Shown piece after piece: positions 29,260 through 41,177 of a DNA stretch of 64,000 nucleotides. The position numbers and the translations under genes were made by a program. Every line of letters begins with the position of its first letter. The first letter of the stretch is position 1. The stretch is from Prorocentrum cordatum (Eukaryota > Sar > Dinophyceae > Prorocentrales > Prorocentraceae): assembly GCA_963575745.1 (NCBI GenBank), contig CAUYUJ010000670.1:297666-361665 (forward strand), in the 5' to 3' direction. Under the pieces are notes generated by a model, which had not been told where the DNA came from, did no database searches, and was given only the letters and a program-made list of their open reading frames with translations.

Positions 29260-31555
29260 CCGCCGCGTCGCCGGCGGCGCAGCGAGCCATGCCTGTTTCG
29301 CCGCCCCCCATTGACTCGCGCGGCCCCCCTCGCTCATTCGCGCTCGCGCGCGCTGCCGGCGGCGGCGGCGGCGGCGGCGGCGGGCCGACGCCCCAGCTCT
29401 GGGCCCCGCCGGGGGCGGGGAACGGATTGGGGCCAGCTTCTGGCTGAGACGCGGCCCTGCGCGGCAGCTCTCGACCCCGCGCGCGAAGGGCGGCGGGGAT
29501 TGGCGCGCCTCCGCGCCGGAGCAGGCGCCGCCCGGGCCGTCGCCGAGGTGTCGCCGCCAAAGCGCAGCGAGACACAGCGGTTTCCTTCGCGTCGCAGACG
29601 TCGCTCGCCAGTCTCGGGCATTCGCCGTCGTTCGGCGGCCGGCCTCCGGCCCGGCCCCGGCGCGGGGGGGGGGGGGGCGACGGGCGCGAATGGCGGCGGA
29701 GGCGACGGCGATGGCGGGGCTGCAGAAGCTGGCGCGACGGCGCCCACCTGGCGCCAGCCGCATGCCAGAGCAGGTTCGGCGACGAGGCGGCCCAGCAGGT
29801 CGCGCGGGCGACCCACAGGCGCGCGCTTCGCAGGCGGGCGCCCCACCATACTTCGGCGCTCGGGCAGCGCGGCGTGACGGGATTGTTCGCGCCCTTGCGG
29901 ATGACGCCCTCGGCCGCGGGGCCGCCCGCGCCGACGGTCGCGTCGGCGCCCTCGAGGTGGCGGCCCCGCGTCTGGACAGCCACCTGCGCCGGCGAGGTTG
30001 GACCCAGCCACGTGGGTCCGTTGATGCTTCCTGGCTGCAGGAAGCGCTCGAGGGCCGCGTCCAGCGGCGCGACGAACAAGTCTGCGACTAGCTGTCGCGT
30101 GTCCAGGAACGCAGCGCCGAGGGCCTCCGCGCCGCGCGGGCCCCCGCGGCCTCTGGCGTCGCCGACTTGCGCGCAATGCGGCCGTGATCGAGGTGCACGC
30201 AACGCCAGACGGAAAATCAGTCCGGGCCTGGGCGCGCCGAGCGTCGAACTCGCGGAGGCCGACAGAGGCAATTTGGAAATACCTGTCCGCGCGCGAGGGG
30301 TTGACCCGCGGGCCCGGTTGCGCACGTTGGAAGAACGCGCGCGCCGACGCATGCTGGAACCAGCTTGGCTGCGTTGTTCGACAACGGTTGCGAGGCCCAG
30401 GCTCGCTTCTCTGACCGTCGACGCGGTTGCCGCGCGTCATGTCTGAGCTCTTAGCGCCCCCGCGCGAGGTGGGCCCCCGCGTCCGTCGCGCCGCGCTCGG
30501 GCACTGCCATCTCCACGTTCTGCTTCCAGATTCTTTCGTTCGCATTCAGCTCACCCCCCCCCTTCCCCCCGGGCCCGGGCGCCCCCCCCCGCGCCCGCTC
30601 GCGCCGTTGCGCCCCCTCTTTTGCTCGCGGTCGCCCCGCTCAGCCTCCTGATCGCAATCGGGGCGGTTGCCGCCCCCCTTCCATGCGCCCCCCTCGCCGC
30701 GACGCGGCCCAAGGCCAGGGTCGCGCGGCGCAGATGTGGTCGCGCGCCACCTTGGGCGCCCGCTCGGCAGACGGCTCGGTCGCCAGCGCCGCGACCGCGG
30801 CGGTCGGCCGCGGGGGTTCCCCCATCGAGCCGGCCCCGCGGCGGCTGCGCGGCCGCACGGAGACGGCCGTGCAGCCGGGGTCGTTGGGCGCTCCCCCGCA
30901 AGAGCAATGCGCCGAAGGTTCGCGCGGTCGAGTTGGGGCCCCCGCTGGGGCGCCGCCCGATCGGCCCCCGTGCTGCGCGGGCACCTCGTCGCGCAGAGGG
31001 GCGCGCGTTGCGGCGCTCTGAATTCGGGGGCAGCCGCGGGCGTGGGCCATTTCGGCGCGCTCGTTGCGCCCCCCGTCATCCACCCCCTGGTCGCGAAAGG
31101 GCTCGCGCTCATAAATGACGCAACGCCCGCGAATGTAGGGCGCCGCCCCGTGGCCCCGCCCGGGGGCCGCCCGGATAAATCGCGGGGGTTCGTTTCAGTG
31201 CATAGGAGCGTTTTGGCGCATGGGTCACGGGGCAGTGCCCATGGCGCGCTCCCGTCGCGGACTGAAGTCTCGGGCGCAATCGCGGGCGCACCAGAGCATG
31301 CCCCCCCCCGGGCTTCGGCGGGGATTGAGGGGCCCGGGGTCTGGGCAGCGTTCCCGGGCGGGCGTCGCTGGATTCGCTTTTCGAGCCGCGAGCATGGCGG
31401 CGGCGCGGAAATCGTGACCCGCGAGAGGAACGATTGCCATGCACGAAGCATCGTGGAAGCGGAAGCACGGCGCGGCCGGGGAGAGGGGCGCTTGGCGCAC
31501 CCGGGTGCACTTCCGCATGCCCACCAACAGATGACGGGGACCGCGGCCATAGGCT
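29260..31555. repeat. diverged long direct repeat, copy R1
   Basis: It aligns by eye with 32,095-34,740 along its length: CGCGTCGCAGACGTCGCTCG at 29,588 matches 32,473; TGCAGGAAGCGCTCGAGGGC at 30,033 matches 33,216; GCTCGGCAGACGGCTCGG at 30,760 matches 33,980; GCATCGTGGAAGCGGAAGC matches 34,636. Identity is perhaps 75-80 % with many indels. Frames on both strands are open because GC is very high. The plus-strand frame LQEALEGRVQRRDEQVCD ends in TAG where R2 reads Trp; the minus-strand frame ADLFVAPLDAALERFLQPG is open here but has a stop upstream in R2. I do not assign a gene. Confidence 0.7.
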
Positions 31556-32094
31556 GGCCCTGTTCGAGTGGGGAGTGAGACGCCAGGGGGGCTGACGCGC
31601 CCGAGGCGCCCGCCGCCCGAGGCGCGAGCGGCGGCGCCCGGCGCGGGGTCGCGGGAGCAGCCGCCGCGCGCTGCCGGGGGGCCGCGGGCCGGCGGGTCGC
31701 GTCGACTCCGCGCTCGACGCAGAGCTGCACAGCCCGGGAGGCGCGCGCCGCGAGCGTGCATGTTGCATTCTCCGTCAGCGCGCGAGCCTGGCGCGATTGC
31801 GAGCCAGGCGCCGAAGGATTCGACGCCGCTGGCCCGAGTGCGGCTCCAGGGCGTGCCGTCGCGCGCTGGGCCCGATTGGGGCCCGGGGTCTCGCGGCCAG
31901 CCCGGGGGGGCGCCAGGTCTCGGCCGAGCGGCGGCCGCGGCGGCGGGCGCCGATTCAGAGGGCGTTGGGCCGCGCCAGAAGTCCCCCATGAGATCCCTCG
32001 CGAACATCGAGGACGCCGGAGGCCCACAGTCCAGGCGCGGCGGCTGGAAGGGCCGAACGCCGCAGACAGTTGCCGCGCGACGCCGCATTATTTT
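31556..32094. other. GC-rich spacer between R1 and R2
   Basis: No repeat partner or gene recognised. Long open frames on both strands follow from GC content alone. Confidence 0.4.
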
Positions 32095-34740
32095 GCCGCC
32101 GTGCCGCCGGCAGCGCGGCGAGCTCCATCTGATTGGCAGCGCGCCATTGACGCGCGCGGCCCCCTTTCATTCATCCGCGCTCGCGCGCTCTGCCGCGGCG
32201 GCGGCAGCGGCGGCGGCGGGCCGAGCGGAAGGCCGCGGCCCTGGGCCCCGCCAGGGGCGGGGAACCGGGGGGGGGGGCGGGGGCGGGGGGCGGGGGGCGC
32301 GAGAGGGGGCGCCGGGGGGGGCGTCCGCCCAGCCGCGGCCCTGCGCGACTTCCCTCGACGCAGCGCGGGCGAAGGGCGGCGGGGATTTGCGCGCCCCCGC
32401 GCGGGGGCATGCGTTGACCCGCCCGTCGCCGAGGCGTCGCCGCCAAAGCGCAACGAAACAAAACGGTCTCCTTCGCGTCGCAGACATCGCTCGCCAGTCT
32501 CGGGCTTGCGCGTCGATCGGCGGCCCGCCTCCAGCTCCGAAGCGCGTCGCCCTCGGCCCCGGCGAGGGGCGGGGGGGCCGGCGGAAGCGAATGCGACTGC
32601 GATGGCGGAGCTGCAGAAGCACGAGACACAAGCGACGGAGGTAACATTGGTCACATCCAATCGCCCATTGCCAAAGCACGCGCGTTCACGATGCGTCGTG
32701 GTGCGATGACGACGAGAAGGGGCCGACCTTGCGCCGCCGCGAGCCCGATGCGCCGGGCGCCCCCGCCCAGAGAGACTGCCGGGGAGGTCTGAGCCGCGCC
32801 CCGGGTGCATGCGCGGGGGCGCGCGAGCAGCTCTGCCCCGCTGCGCCAACAGCCCGCGCGGGCGATCGCCGACCCCGCAGGCGGGGATCAAAGCGCCGCT
32901 GCGCCTGCCCGACGGCGCCTACAGGGCGCCAGCCGCGTGCCAGAGGGGGCGCGGCGACGAGGCACTTCAGCGGGTCGGCTGGGCGCGTCCGACCAGGGGC
33001 GCGCGCATCACATGTGCGTTTCCCGCCAGAAATTCGGCGCTCGGGCGGCGCGGCGCGATGGGCTTGCTCGCGCCCTTGCGGACGACGCCCTCGGCCGCGG
33101 AGTCGCCCTCGCCGACGGTCGCGCTGGCGCCCTCGAGGTCGCGGCCCATGTCTGGAGAGCGGCCCGCGCCCGCGAGGCCTGACTCAGCCTCGTAGATCCG
33201 CTGCTGCTTCCCGGGCTGCAGGAAGCGCTCGAGGGCCTCGTCCAACGGCGCGACGAACAAATCTGCGACTGGCTATCGTGCGTCCAGGAGCGCGGCGGCG
33301 AGGGCCTCCGTGCCGAGTGGGCCCTCGAGGCCTCTGGCGTCGCCGACGAGCCCGCCGCGCGGCCGTGATCGAGGGGTGCACAACGCCAGGCGGGAAACCA
33401 GTCTGGGCATGGGCGCGCCGAGCATCTCGCGGAGGCCGTCAGAGGCCATCCGGAAAGGCCTGTCCGCGCGCGGGGTCGACCCGCGGGCCTGGCAGCACGC
33501 GTTGGAAGCACGCGTGCGTCGACGCATTCTGGAAGCGGCTTGGCTGCGTGGTTCGTCGACGGTTGCGAGGCCCGGGTTCGCTTCTCTGACCGTCGATGCG
33601 TATGCCGCGCCGCGTGCGCCTTGGACGCCCCCTGGCGCCCCCGCGCGACGTGGGCCCCCGCGTCCGTCGCGCCGCGTCCAAGAAAATTGACATCTCTACT
33701 TGATTTTCAAGCTTCTTCCTTCATGCTCAGCTTATCCCCCCTCGTCCGCCCCAGTCCCCCCCCGCGCCCGTTCGCGCCGTTGCGCCCCCTCTTGCGCTCG
33801 CGGTCGCCCTGCGCAGCCTCCTGGCCGCAATCGAAGCGATTGTAGCCCCCCTTCCATGCGCCCCCTCGCCGGGGCCCAGCGCTGTCTCTCGCTGCGCTTC
33901 GCTGGGGGCTTCTCGGGGCCATCTTCTCGTCTGCAGAATTTCCGCGGCGCAGGTGCGGTCGGGCGCTTCCTGGGGCGCCCGCTCGGCAGACGGCTCGGCC
34001 GCGGGCGCGGCGACCGCGGCGGAAGGGGCCGTCGAGCTCGGCCGCGGGGATTCTTCGTTCACGCAGGTCTTGCGGCAGTTGCGCTGCCGCGCGGAGACGG
34101 CCGTGCAATGGGGCTTGTTGGGCGCTTCTCTGCAGGGGCGTCGCGCTGACGGTTCGCGCGGTCGAGTCGGAGCCCCATCTGGGGCGCCGCCCGAGCGGCC
34201 CCAGAGTTGCGCGGGCACCTCGTCGCGCAGAGGAGCGCGCGATGAATTCGGGGGCGGCCACGGGCAATTTCGGCGCGCCAGCCGCGGCCCCCGCCGCCCG
34301 CCCGCTGGGCGCGAAAGGGCTCGCGTTCATGAGTGGCGCAGAGAACGGGGGCGTAGGGCGCCGCCCCATGGCCCCGCCCAGGGGCGCCCGGGTAAATCGC
34401 GTGTGTTTGTATCAGTGCATAATGGGGGTTTTGGTGAATGGCGCGCGGGCCGCAGGGCAGTGCTCGAGCAAGCTCGAGCGCAGTCGTGGGCGCGCCGGAA
34501 TTTGCCCGCATTCCGGGGATTCACGGTCTCGGGGCGGCGCCGCGTGCTCCCGCGCAAGCATCGCCAGACGCGAACTTCGAGCGCGAGCATGGCGCTGGAG
34601 AGGAAACTGCGGCCTGCGAGAGGAACGACTGCCGCGAAACATCGTGGAAGCGGAAGCGCGGCGCGGCCTGGGAGAGGGGCGCCTGGCGCACGTGGGTGCG
34701 CATGCCTACCGAGAGATGACGGGGGCCGCGGCCAGGGTCT
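32095..34740. repeat. diverged long direct repeat, copy R2
   Basis: Partner of 29,260-31,555. Its plus strand has a protein-like stretch at 33,197-33,368 (LQEALEGLVQRRDEQICDWL, SCVQERGGEGLRAEWALEAS then a stop) and at 33,029-33,182 (ARAARRDGLARALADDALGR, ADGRAGALEVAA), both partly conserved in R1. The minus strand across the same bases is also conserved (RDLEGASATVG...AAEGVVRKGA). Strand and status cannot be decided by eye. The last 300 bases (34,441-34,740) are also the first 300 bases of the 10-kb tandem duplication. Confidence 0.68.
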
Positions 34741-35694
34741 AGACCGCCGAAGTGGCCTCTGTCGCGCCCCAAATTCATCGCGCCGCGACGCGCGCCCCTG
34801 CGTGCGACGGCGTGATCGCGCAGCTCCCCGGGCGCTTTGGGCGGCCTTCCAGCGGGGTCTCCAACTTGGCCGAGCGAACCTTCAGCGCGACCGTTTTCGG
34901 GTGGCCGCCCCGAAGGCTTCTTCTGCGAGGCCGTCATCGCGAGGCCGCGCAGCCTTTGGAAAACTTGCTGAAACGAAGGACTCCCGCGGGGGTGCTCGGA
35001 GGCCGCCTCCACTCCGGCCGCCGCGCTGGCGGCCGAGCCGTCTGCCGGGCAGGCGCCGGATTGGGCGGGCAACCGCCTTTGCGTCGCGCGACCCGTGGGC
35101 CTTGTGAATACCCCGGGCAAGGAACCTCGAGAGGCCGCCGGCGGTCTCCCGAGAAGCAGAGCAGATTCGGAACAAGGGGCGGCGGGGGGGAGGCGATGCC
35201 GCGATGCAAGTAGGAAGAGTACCAATCTCTTGGGTGGCATTGCGCCCCCACTGTTTGTTCGGGTCGGCACGGCCAGAACTGCAGCTTCATGCATTTGGCC
35301 TTGATTCGAGCCGGGCGCGCCCGCCGCCGTTGCCCGCGGTCGCGGGAGAAATCGCTACAGTAGTAGTTTGGGGATTCGGTGGCATGAAAAATTGTTTACT
35401 CGAGTGTGCGACGGGCCTCCTGCCAGTCTGCAAGCGAACGTGTCGAGCCTTGGTAGCCCTTGACAAGCATCACAATTCCTGGCTCTTTGGGCTTGCAGAC
35501 CCCTTTGCAGGTGGTTGGGCGGGAGGCTTGCGCGACCACGATATTTTGCCCCGTCGCCCATGCAGCATATGGGTTCAAGCCGCCCCAGGCAGGCTGGCAC
35601 CGCCCTTCCTCGCCCTCTGCAGAAAAGCTACGCTCGCGCACTCGTTTGTCGCGAATCAAATTGAGGACCCAGTGCGGAAAATAAGGCAAGATGG

Positions 35695-36665
35695 ACACGC
35701 GCGCGTCGTCGCGCACGCATGCCGAAATCCCCCCCGCACTCTGTCGTCCGCGAGGATTTCAAAAACGAGCGCCCCGAAAACGCATCAAACAACACATGGC
35801 GTCGCAACGCAGCGGTTTTCACAGAACGCCTGCGCTCGAGCTCTTGCAGATAAGCAAGAAAGCACTATTGTGTAACATGTTCACCAAGTGCTGCCAGACG
35901 CGCCTCTCGCGCGCGCATGCCGGCATCGCTCGAACGCCCCCGCCCGTGCGTGCGGGAATTCTGCGAAGCGACAATAGTCTTCGTAGGGTTGTGTGAGTCG
36001 GGTGGTCAGACAAGCATTTTTAACCGCATGATTTTGCACCGTCGGTCTTCGGAAATGCTTGCGCTCGCGCTCCTGCGAATTCGCACGAACACCGTCTATT
36101 TTTTAACGTTTCCATTCGTTTCGGCCAAACGCCTCTCGCGCCCGCGCGTCGGAAAAATTCGAACGCCCGCGCGCGCGTGCTGGGGGGGGGGCGGCGCGGT
36201 CCGTGAGACATATTGACTTGCGGGCCCCTCTCAAGCCCGTTGGCCGCGCGCGCATGTGGAACTCCAGCCGCGACCTCCATCGCCGTCGCGAGGGCGCCGT
36301 CATCGTCGTCGGCGCGATCCGCATCGCCGGCCTCGTCGTCGTCGATGTCCTGACTGCCATCAGCACCGCTACTGCCATCACCGCGTCTACCGATGCTGAC
36401 GTTGGCGCGACGCCGCGCCCGCCCAAGGCGCCGACGCGCGCCGAAGTGCCCGCTGGGAAGCGCCCCGCGAACAGCGCCGCGGCGGCCGCGCCGGTCGCGC
36501 CAGACTCGCTGGCCTTCGCGCGCGAGCGCGCGCGTGCTAGCGCGGCCGCAGAGATGCCCCAGCCGACGCCGAGCACTCATCGCAATCGCCGCAGCATGGA
36601 TTCTGCGCGCCAAGTTGCGGGTAGGCGGTTGGGGCGATTGCGCGAGCAGCGGAGCTGACTTTTCA
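35695..36665. repeat. older repeat A1 inside copy A (also 45,983-46,953)
   Basis: It shares an ordered set of blocks with 38,778-39,570: GCGCGTCGTCGCGCACGC, CTTGCGCTCGCGCTC.TGCGAA, CGAACGCCC, CATCGCCGTCGCG.GGGCGCC, then GCCCAAG, GAAGTGCCC, GCCGCGGCGGCCGCG.., GTCGCGCCAGACT, CTAGCGCGGCCG, CAGCCGACGCCG. Identity is about 65-75 %. Both members end in the same 14-bp periodic array. A plus-strand frame is partly conserved (RDLHRRREGAVIV here, RDLHRRRVGAIIV in A2), but it runs over ATCGTC triplets and breaks in A2. Confidence 0.65.
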
Positions 36666-36680
36666 AGTTTGGCAGGGCGA

Positions 36681-37080
36681 ATTGCATCGCGTAGATTGCA
36701 TCGCATCAATTGCAGGACATAGATTGCGCACAGTGAATTGCAACGCGTGGGCTGCACCACATGAAATGCACACCGCGTAGATTGCACTAGAGCCATTGCA
36801 TCGTTCTGATCGCGCAACACATGTTGCCCAACTTGTATTGTTCAACATTGTTTGTACCACATTGTGCGCCACGCATGCTGCCCCACACAGACTGCGCCAC
36901 GACGTTTGCGCATCATAGGTCGCCCCCACACTTTTACAGCGTAGTCTTCTTCGCGTAAATTACGCCGCGTAAATTGCATCACGCACTTTGCAGAACAGCA
37001 GGACATATAATGCGCCACATAAGTTGCACATCGTATCTCCTACCAGAAGCATTGCACCACGTCGATTGCACTGCAAGGGT
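36681..37080. repeat. degenerate array with 14-bp period (copy A)
   Basis: From 36,681 the sequence falls into successive 14-mers such as ATTGCATCGCGTAG, ATTGCATCGCATCA, ATTGCAGGACATAG, ATTGCGCACAGTGA and ATTGCAACGCGTGG. About 17 units run to 36,922, with one 16-mer and one 15-mer. A second block (36,955-37,080) continues the rhythm. Units keep TTGCA at the start while the rest drifts. The array is AT-richer than its surroundings. Confidence 0.8.
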
Positions 37081-37644
37081 TACGGACAACCTCGGCTCTC
37101 TTTTCGAAGAAGTTATTGTTGGACCCCCCCCCCTCCCCCCCCCCGCTCGGAATGCAATGGGTTGCGTTGTCCTTGGATGTTTCCGCCGCGTCGTCCGTTC
37201 TAAATGTGTCTTCGCGCCATCCGAGCCAAGCAGGCGTCGCCCGCCCCCCCCCGCCCCCCTCCCTGGCAGAGAACAAGCTGCTCCCGCATTCAAAAAGTGC
37301 CTAGCTGTTCTAAGCAATCCACTGCGCGAAACGGATAACGCGCACGCGCGCGCCGTCGCCCGCGCATCCCGAGATGCCCTGCATGTTTTGGATGTAGTAA
37401 TGATTTCGAAATTGAGTGTCCCTGAAACAAACGCGTGGTTTCGCGGTGCCAGCTGCCAGACATAATACTAACACGCAAACGCAAACGTCTAACCTGGTGA
37501 AGGGCCCAATCATGCACGGTCGTGCGAGCCGCAGTTGCGAGCATCGCCTTCGGCGGAACATTCTGGGCCACGAACTGCGCGAAGTGCCTGCCAGTGGCGC
37601 GGATGCCAGTGCCGCCGCTGGGGCTTTGGGCGGATCTTTCTGCG

Positions 37645-38605
37645 GGGCCGCGATGCGCGTGGGAGTCGCGCCGGCGCGGGAAGCGGGGGCGTGCGCGAGC
37701 GGCGCCATTGCGGCCTGGGGCGGGGCCTCGGGCTGCGAAGCGCGTGACGGGCGCGCCGAACTGGGCTGGGGGGGGGGGCGGGGGGCGCGGCAGCGGCCGC
37801 GTCGCGGCTATCCCCTTCGAGCCCCCCGCGCGGCCGCGGAGCGCGCGAGGGGGCGCGGGGGGGGGGGGGTGCGGCGCGAGAGCGGCGGCGCTGCGGTCTT
37901 CGGCGCACCATTGCGGCCTTAGGCGGGGCCCCCTGCGAGGCCATGGCGCGCGCGAGGGGCGCGCCGAAATTCGGGCGAGGGGGGGCGCGCGAGCGGCGCC
38001 ATTGCGGCCTTCGGTTGGCCCCCGCATGAGGCCGCGATGCGCGCGAGGGGCGCGCCGACATGGGCGAGCGGGGGCGCGCGCGCGAACGGCGTCGTTGCTG
38101 CCGCGGGCGGGGGCCCCAATGGGGCCGCGAGGCGCGCGGGGCGCGTGCTTTGGGGGCGCGCGCGAACGGCGCCATCGAGCCTTGGGCGGAGTTCCCTTTG
38201 GGGCCGCGAGGCGCGCGGGGCGCGCGCCGAAATGCGCGGGGGGGGGCGCGCGCGACCGGCGCCGTGGGGCCGCGGGGCGCATGAGCGGCGTGCTGAAAGA
38301 CGTGGGTCGGAGGGCGCGTGCGACAGGCGCGGTTGCGGCCTCAGGTGGGGCCCCTTCAGGGCCGCGAAGCGGGCGAGGTGCGCGACAAACTGGGCGCCGA
38401 AATGCGGGGCGGGGGGCGGGCGCGCGAGCGGCGGCCTTAGGTGGGGCCCCCTGCGGGGCCGCGGAGCGCGCGGGGAGCGCGCCGCAAATCGCGGGGAAAG
38501 GGGCGCGCGTGAACGGCGCCGCTGCGTCCTCGGGCGGGCCCCTTGCGGGGCGGCGACGCGCGCGAGGGCGCGCGTTGGCGACGATGAGAGGAGGGGGGGG
38601 GGGGG
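37645..38605. repeat. ~85-95-bp CpG-dense minisatellite (copy A)
   Basis: About ten diverged units follow the plan GGGGCCGCGAGGCGCGCG, GGGCGCGCCGAAAT, GGGGGGCGCGCGCGAACGGC, GCCATTGCGGCCTTGGGCGG, GCCCC. The GC content is extreme and CpG is very frequent. Homopolymer G runs of 9-12 occur. It reads as very long open frames on both strands (GARGAPKFGRGGARERRHCG), which I regard as a by-product. Confidence 0.82.
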
Positions 38606-41177
38606 CAGGCGAGGGAACGCGGGGCGCTGACTCCTCGAAACGAGGACCCAACACCACGGGATGGTTGGGAAAAAGTATGCGCGCACGCCCCTGCTAATGC
38701 CCAGGGAACACAATGTGTCCCTCGCTCGCGCGTGACAACATTATTCGAAAGCTCTTGCTCGCGCGTTGTCGCAGTGCACGTGCGCGCGCGTCGTCGCGCA
38801 CGCGTCGCGAAAACCTTCAAACACCTTGGGTTGCGTGCGGGCTTCAACACCGAGTGCCCCGATAACATAAGTAACGCATGGTTTCGCGACAGGAGCGAGC
38901 TGTCCAAAAAGCTTGCGCTCGCGCTCTTGCGAAGCCTAAACAGAGCCATCGGTTGTTCTCAACATGTCCATTGCATGCGTCCAAACGGGGCCCTCGCGCG
39001 CGAATGCCGCAATCATTCGAACGCCCGTGCGCGAGTGCCCCGTGGGGGCGCGCAATCTTTTTCAAATGACACCATGCGGGCCACCGCGCTCGTCGGCCGC
39101 GCGCGCGTCGAAATCCTTCCGAGACCTTCATCGCCGTCGCGTGGGCGCCATCATCGTCGCCTTCGTGATCAGCATCGTCGCCGTCGTTGTCCGCGCCGTC
39201 GTCATCGTCATCGTCGCCGCTAGCATCGTCGCGAGCACCATCGCGTTTGCCGTTTTCGACGTCACCATGGCGCCGCGGCCGCCCAAGTCACCAGCTCGCA
39301 TTGAAGTGCCCTCGCGTCAGCTCGGCCTGTGAAACTCGCTGGGGCGCCCCCGGCCCAGCAGCGAGCGCCGCCGCGGCCGCGTTGGTCGCGCCAGACTGGC
39401 CGGCCGCTCTGCGCGCGAGCTTGCGCGCGCTAGCGCGGCCGAGGCGACGCGCCAGCCGACGCCGGGCAGGCGCCGCAATTCCCGCCCCATTGGTTTTGCG
39501 GACCATGTCGCGGGCGCGCGGGTGGGTGAAGGGGATGATTGCGCGAGCATTGGTGTTGACAACTCATTAGTCATAATTTGTTCAGTGCGCCGCGTAGATT
39601 GTTCCACGTAGATTGCACAACAAGCTTACTAGAAGCACATTGTTCGGGGTCCACTTTGTGCCGGGGTATCTCGTTCAAGATTGGAGGCGCGCCGGGAATT
39701 GGGGCCACCTGGGACAATCCAACGATCCGCGGCGGCCGCGGGGCCGCCCGTCCGCCCTGGGCCAGGGGGATGGGGCAGGGGAAAATCTAGCCCTCCCAGA
39801 CGCGAGGTTGGAATGGCACATTCGTCAAGCACCTACGCCCAAAGGGCGAGGGTTTCTCCTGGGCTCCAACGCGGCTCGGTCCTTGGCCTTGCCGGCCTGC
39901 CGTTCCAGTTTAGCGTGCGACGTTGGCGTCGGCCCGCGGCCCTGTGCCGCGCCGCATCTGGTCCCTCCAGCGCCTCCTCCTGGGGCCCCTCTCTGACAAT
40001 CTCTTTTGAGAGGCGACCCTCGCCCCAGCGGCTGCCCGAATCGCGGTGGGTCTAGCAGTTACTGGCCCGCGCGGGGAGCCCAGCTCTTGATGGGCGAAAA
40101 GCAAGCATGCTCGCTGTGGCAATCCCGTCGCAAGGTGAATTCTCCGCTGCGATCGAGGTGTTCGCGGGCGCCGTCCGCAGCGTTGTTGGCTCAAACGTTG
40201 GTTTGGGTCTGTGTTCAACAAATGTCAGAACCAGGGCGATGAATAGGGCGGGGATGCATGTCATGCCCGCGTGCCTGCGCGGGTTGGCAGCGTCGACTCT
40301 GGCCGAGTTGGCCGACGAGATGTCGGCGCCTCTCGGGGATATCTGGCAGCCCGCGCGCGGATGACCTCTCGGTCATGTTTGGTGGCGAGGACGTGGGGGC
40401 GGGAGTCCTTCGAGTGGCGCGACGACTCGGCAAATTCACGGCGCGTTGACATCAAGACGCCCACTGCGAGGCATGGGGAGCCGTCGGCCATCGTGAACAG
40501 GTTGACCGGCTCAGCGGCGGCACGGCGCGGCCCACGCGCTGAACCTCATCGGCGACGTCGCCAGCCTCGGCGCAGCGGGGGGGCGGGGGCTTCAGCGCCG
40601 CGCAGCTGGCAGGCTGCGGAGGGGGCGCTGGGCAGAGCAGCGACTCCGTGGACCGCCGGGCAGACTGGCGGTCGTCAGGAGCACCGAACCTGGCGGCCAA
40701 CGCGTCGATCAACGGTAGCATTGTCGACGTGGTCAGGGATCTGAGGGGGGCGGTGGCCGACGGGCTGCAGGGGGCGAAGCAGCCGGCAGGCTGGGCTCCG
40801 CCAGTCTGGCGAGGTCGTCGCAGGATTCTTGTTCCAGCGCCACGACGGTCTAAGGCGACGACGAGGCGCTCGCGTCAAAGTCCTCGCTGGAAGAAGCAGC
40901 CGCGAACTGCGAGCTGCCGGCAGCGGATCAGGCGCTCCTCGAGGCGAAGTCGCGGCTGGCAGAAGTCCGGCGGGCCCGCGCGCGGGCGGGCAGCTCGCGG
41001 GGGGGGGTGCGACGCGATTGCCGAGGCAGAAAGAATTAATTCTGCATGACTCGACGGGCGGCGCCCGCTCGCCGGCCATGTTTTTTGTTCCAGCCCTCCT
41101 GCGTTGGGTTCTCGTTATGAATAGAACACTGCTCGCGCGTCTCCTTCCCACCCGCCCCTCTCTTCCCCCCTGCCTTT

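Noticed and set aside
30546-32027. 493-codon minus-strand open frame
   Set aside because: Low-complexity Arg/Ala/Pro composition expected from GC-rich DNA; it is not conserved as one frame in the partner repeat.
37645-38605. Open frames of up to 455 codons on both strands
   Set aside because: They follow from extreme GC content and repeat structure; no family, no codon-position signal, and frames shift with a homopolymer change in copy B.
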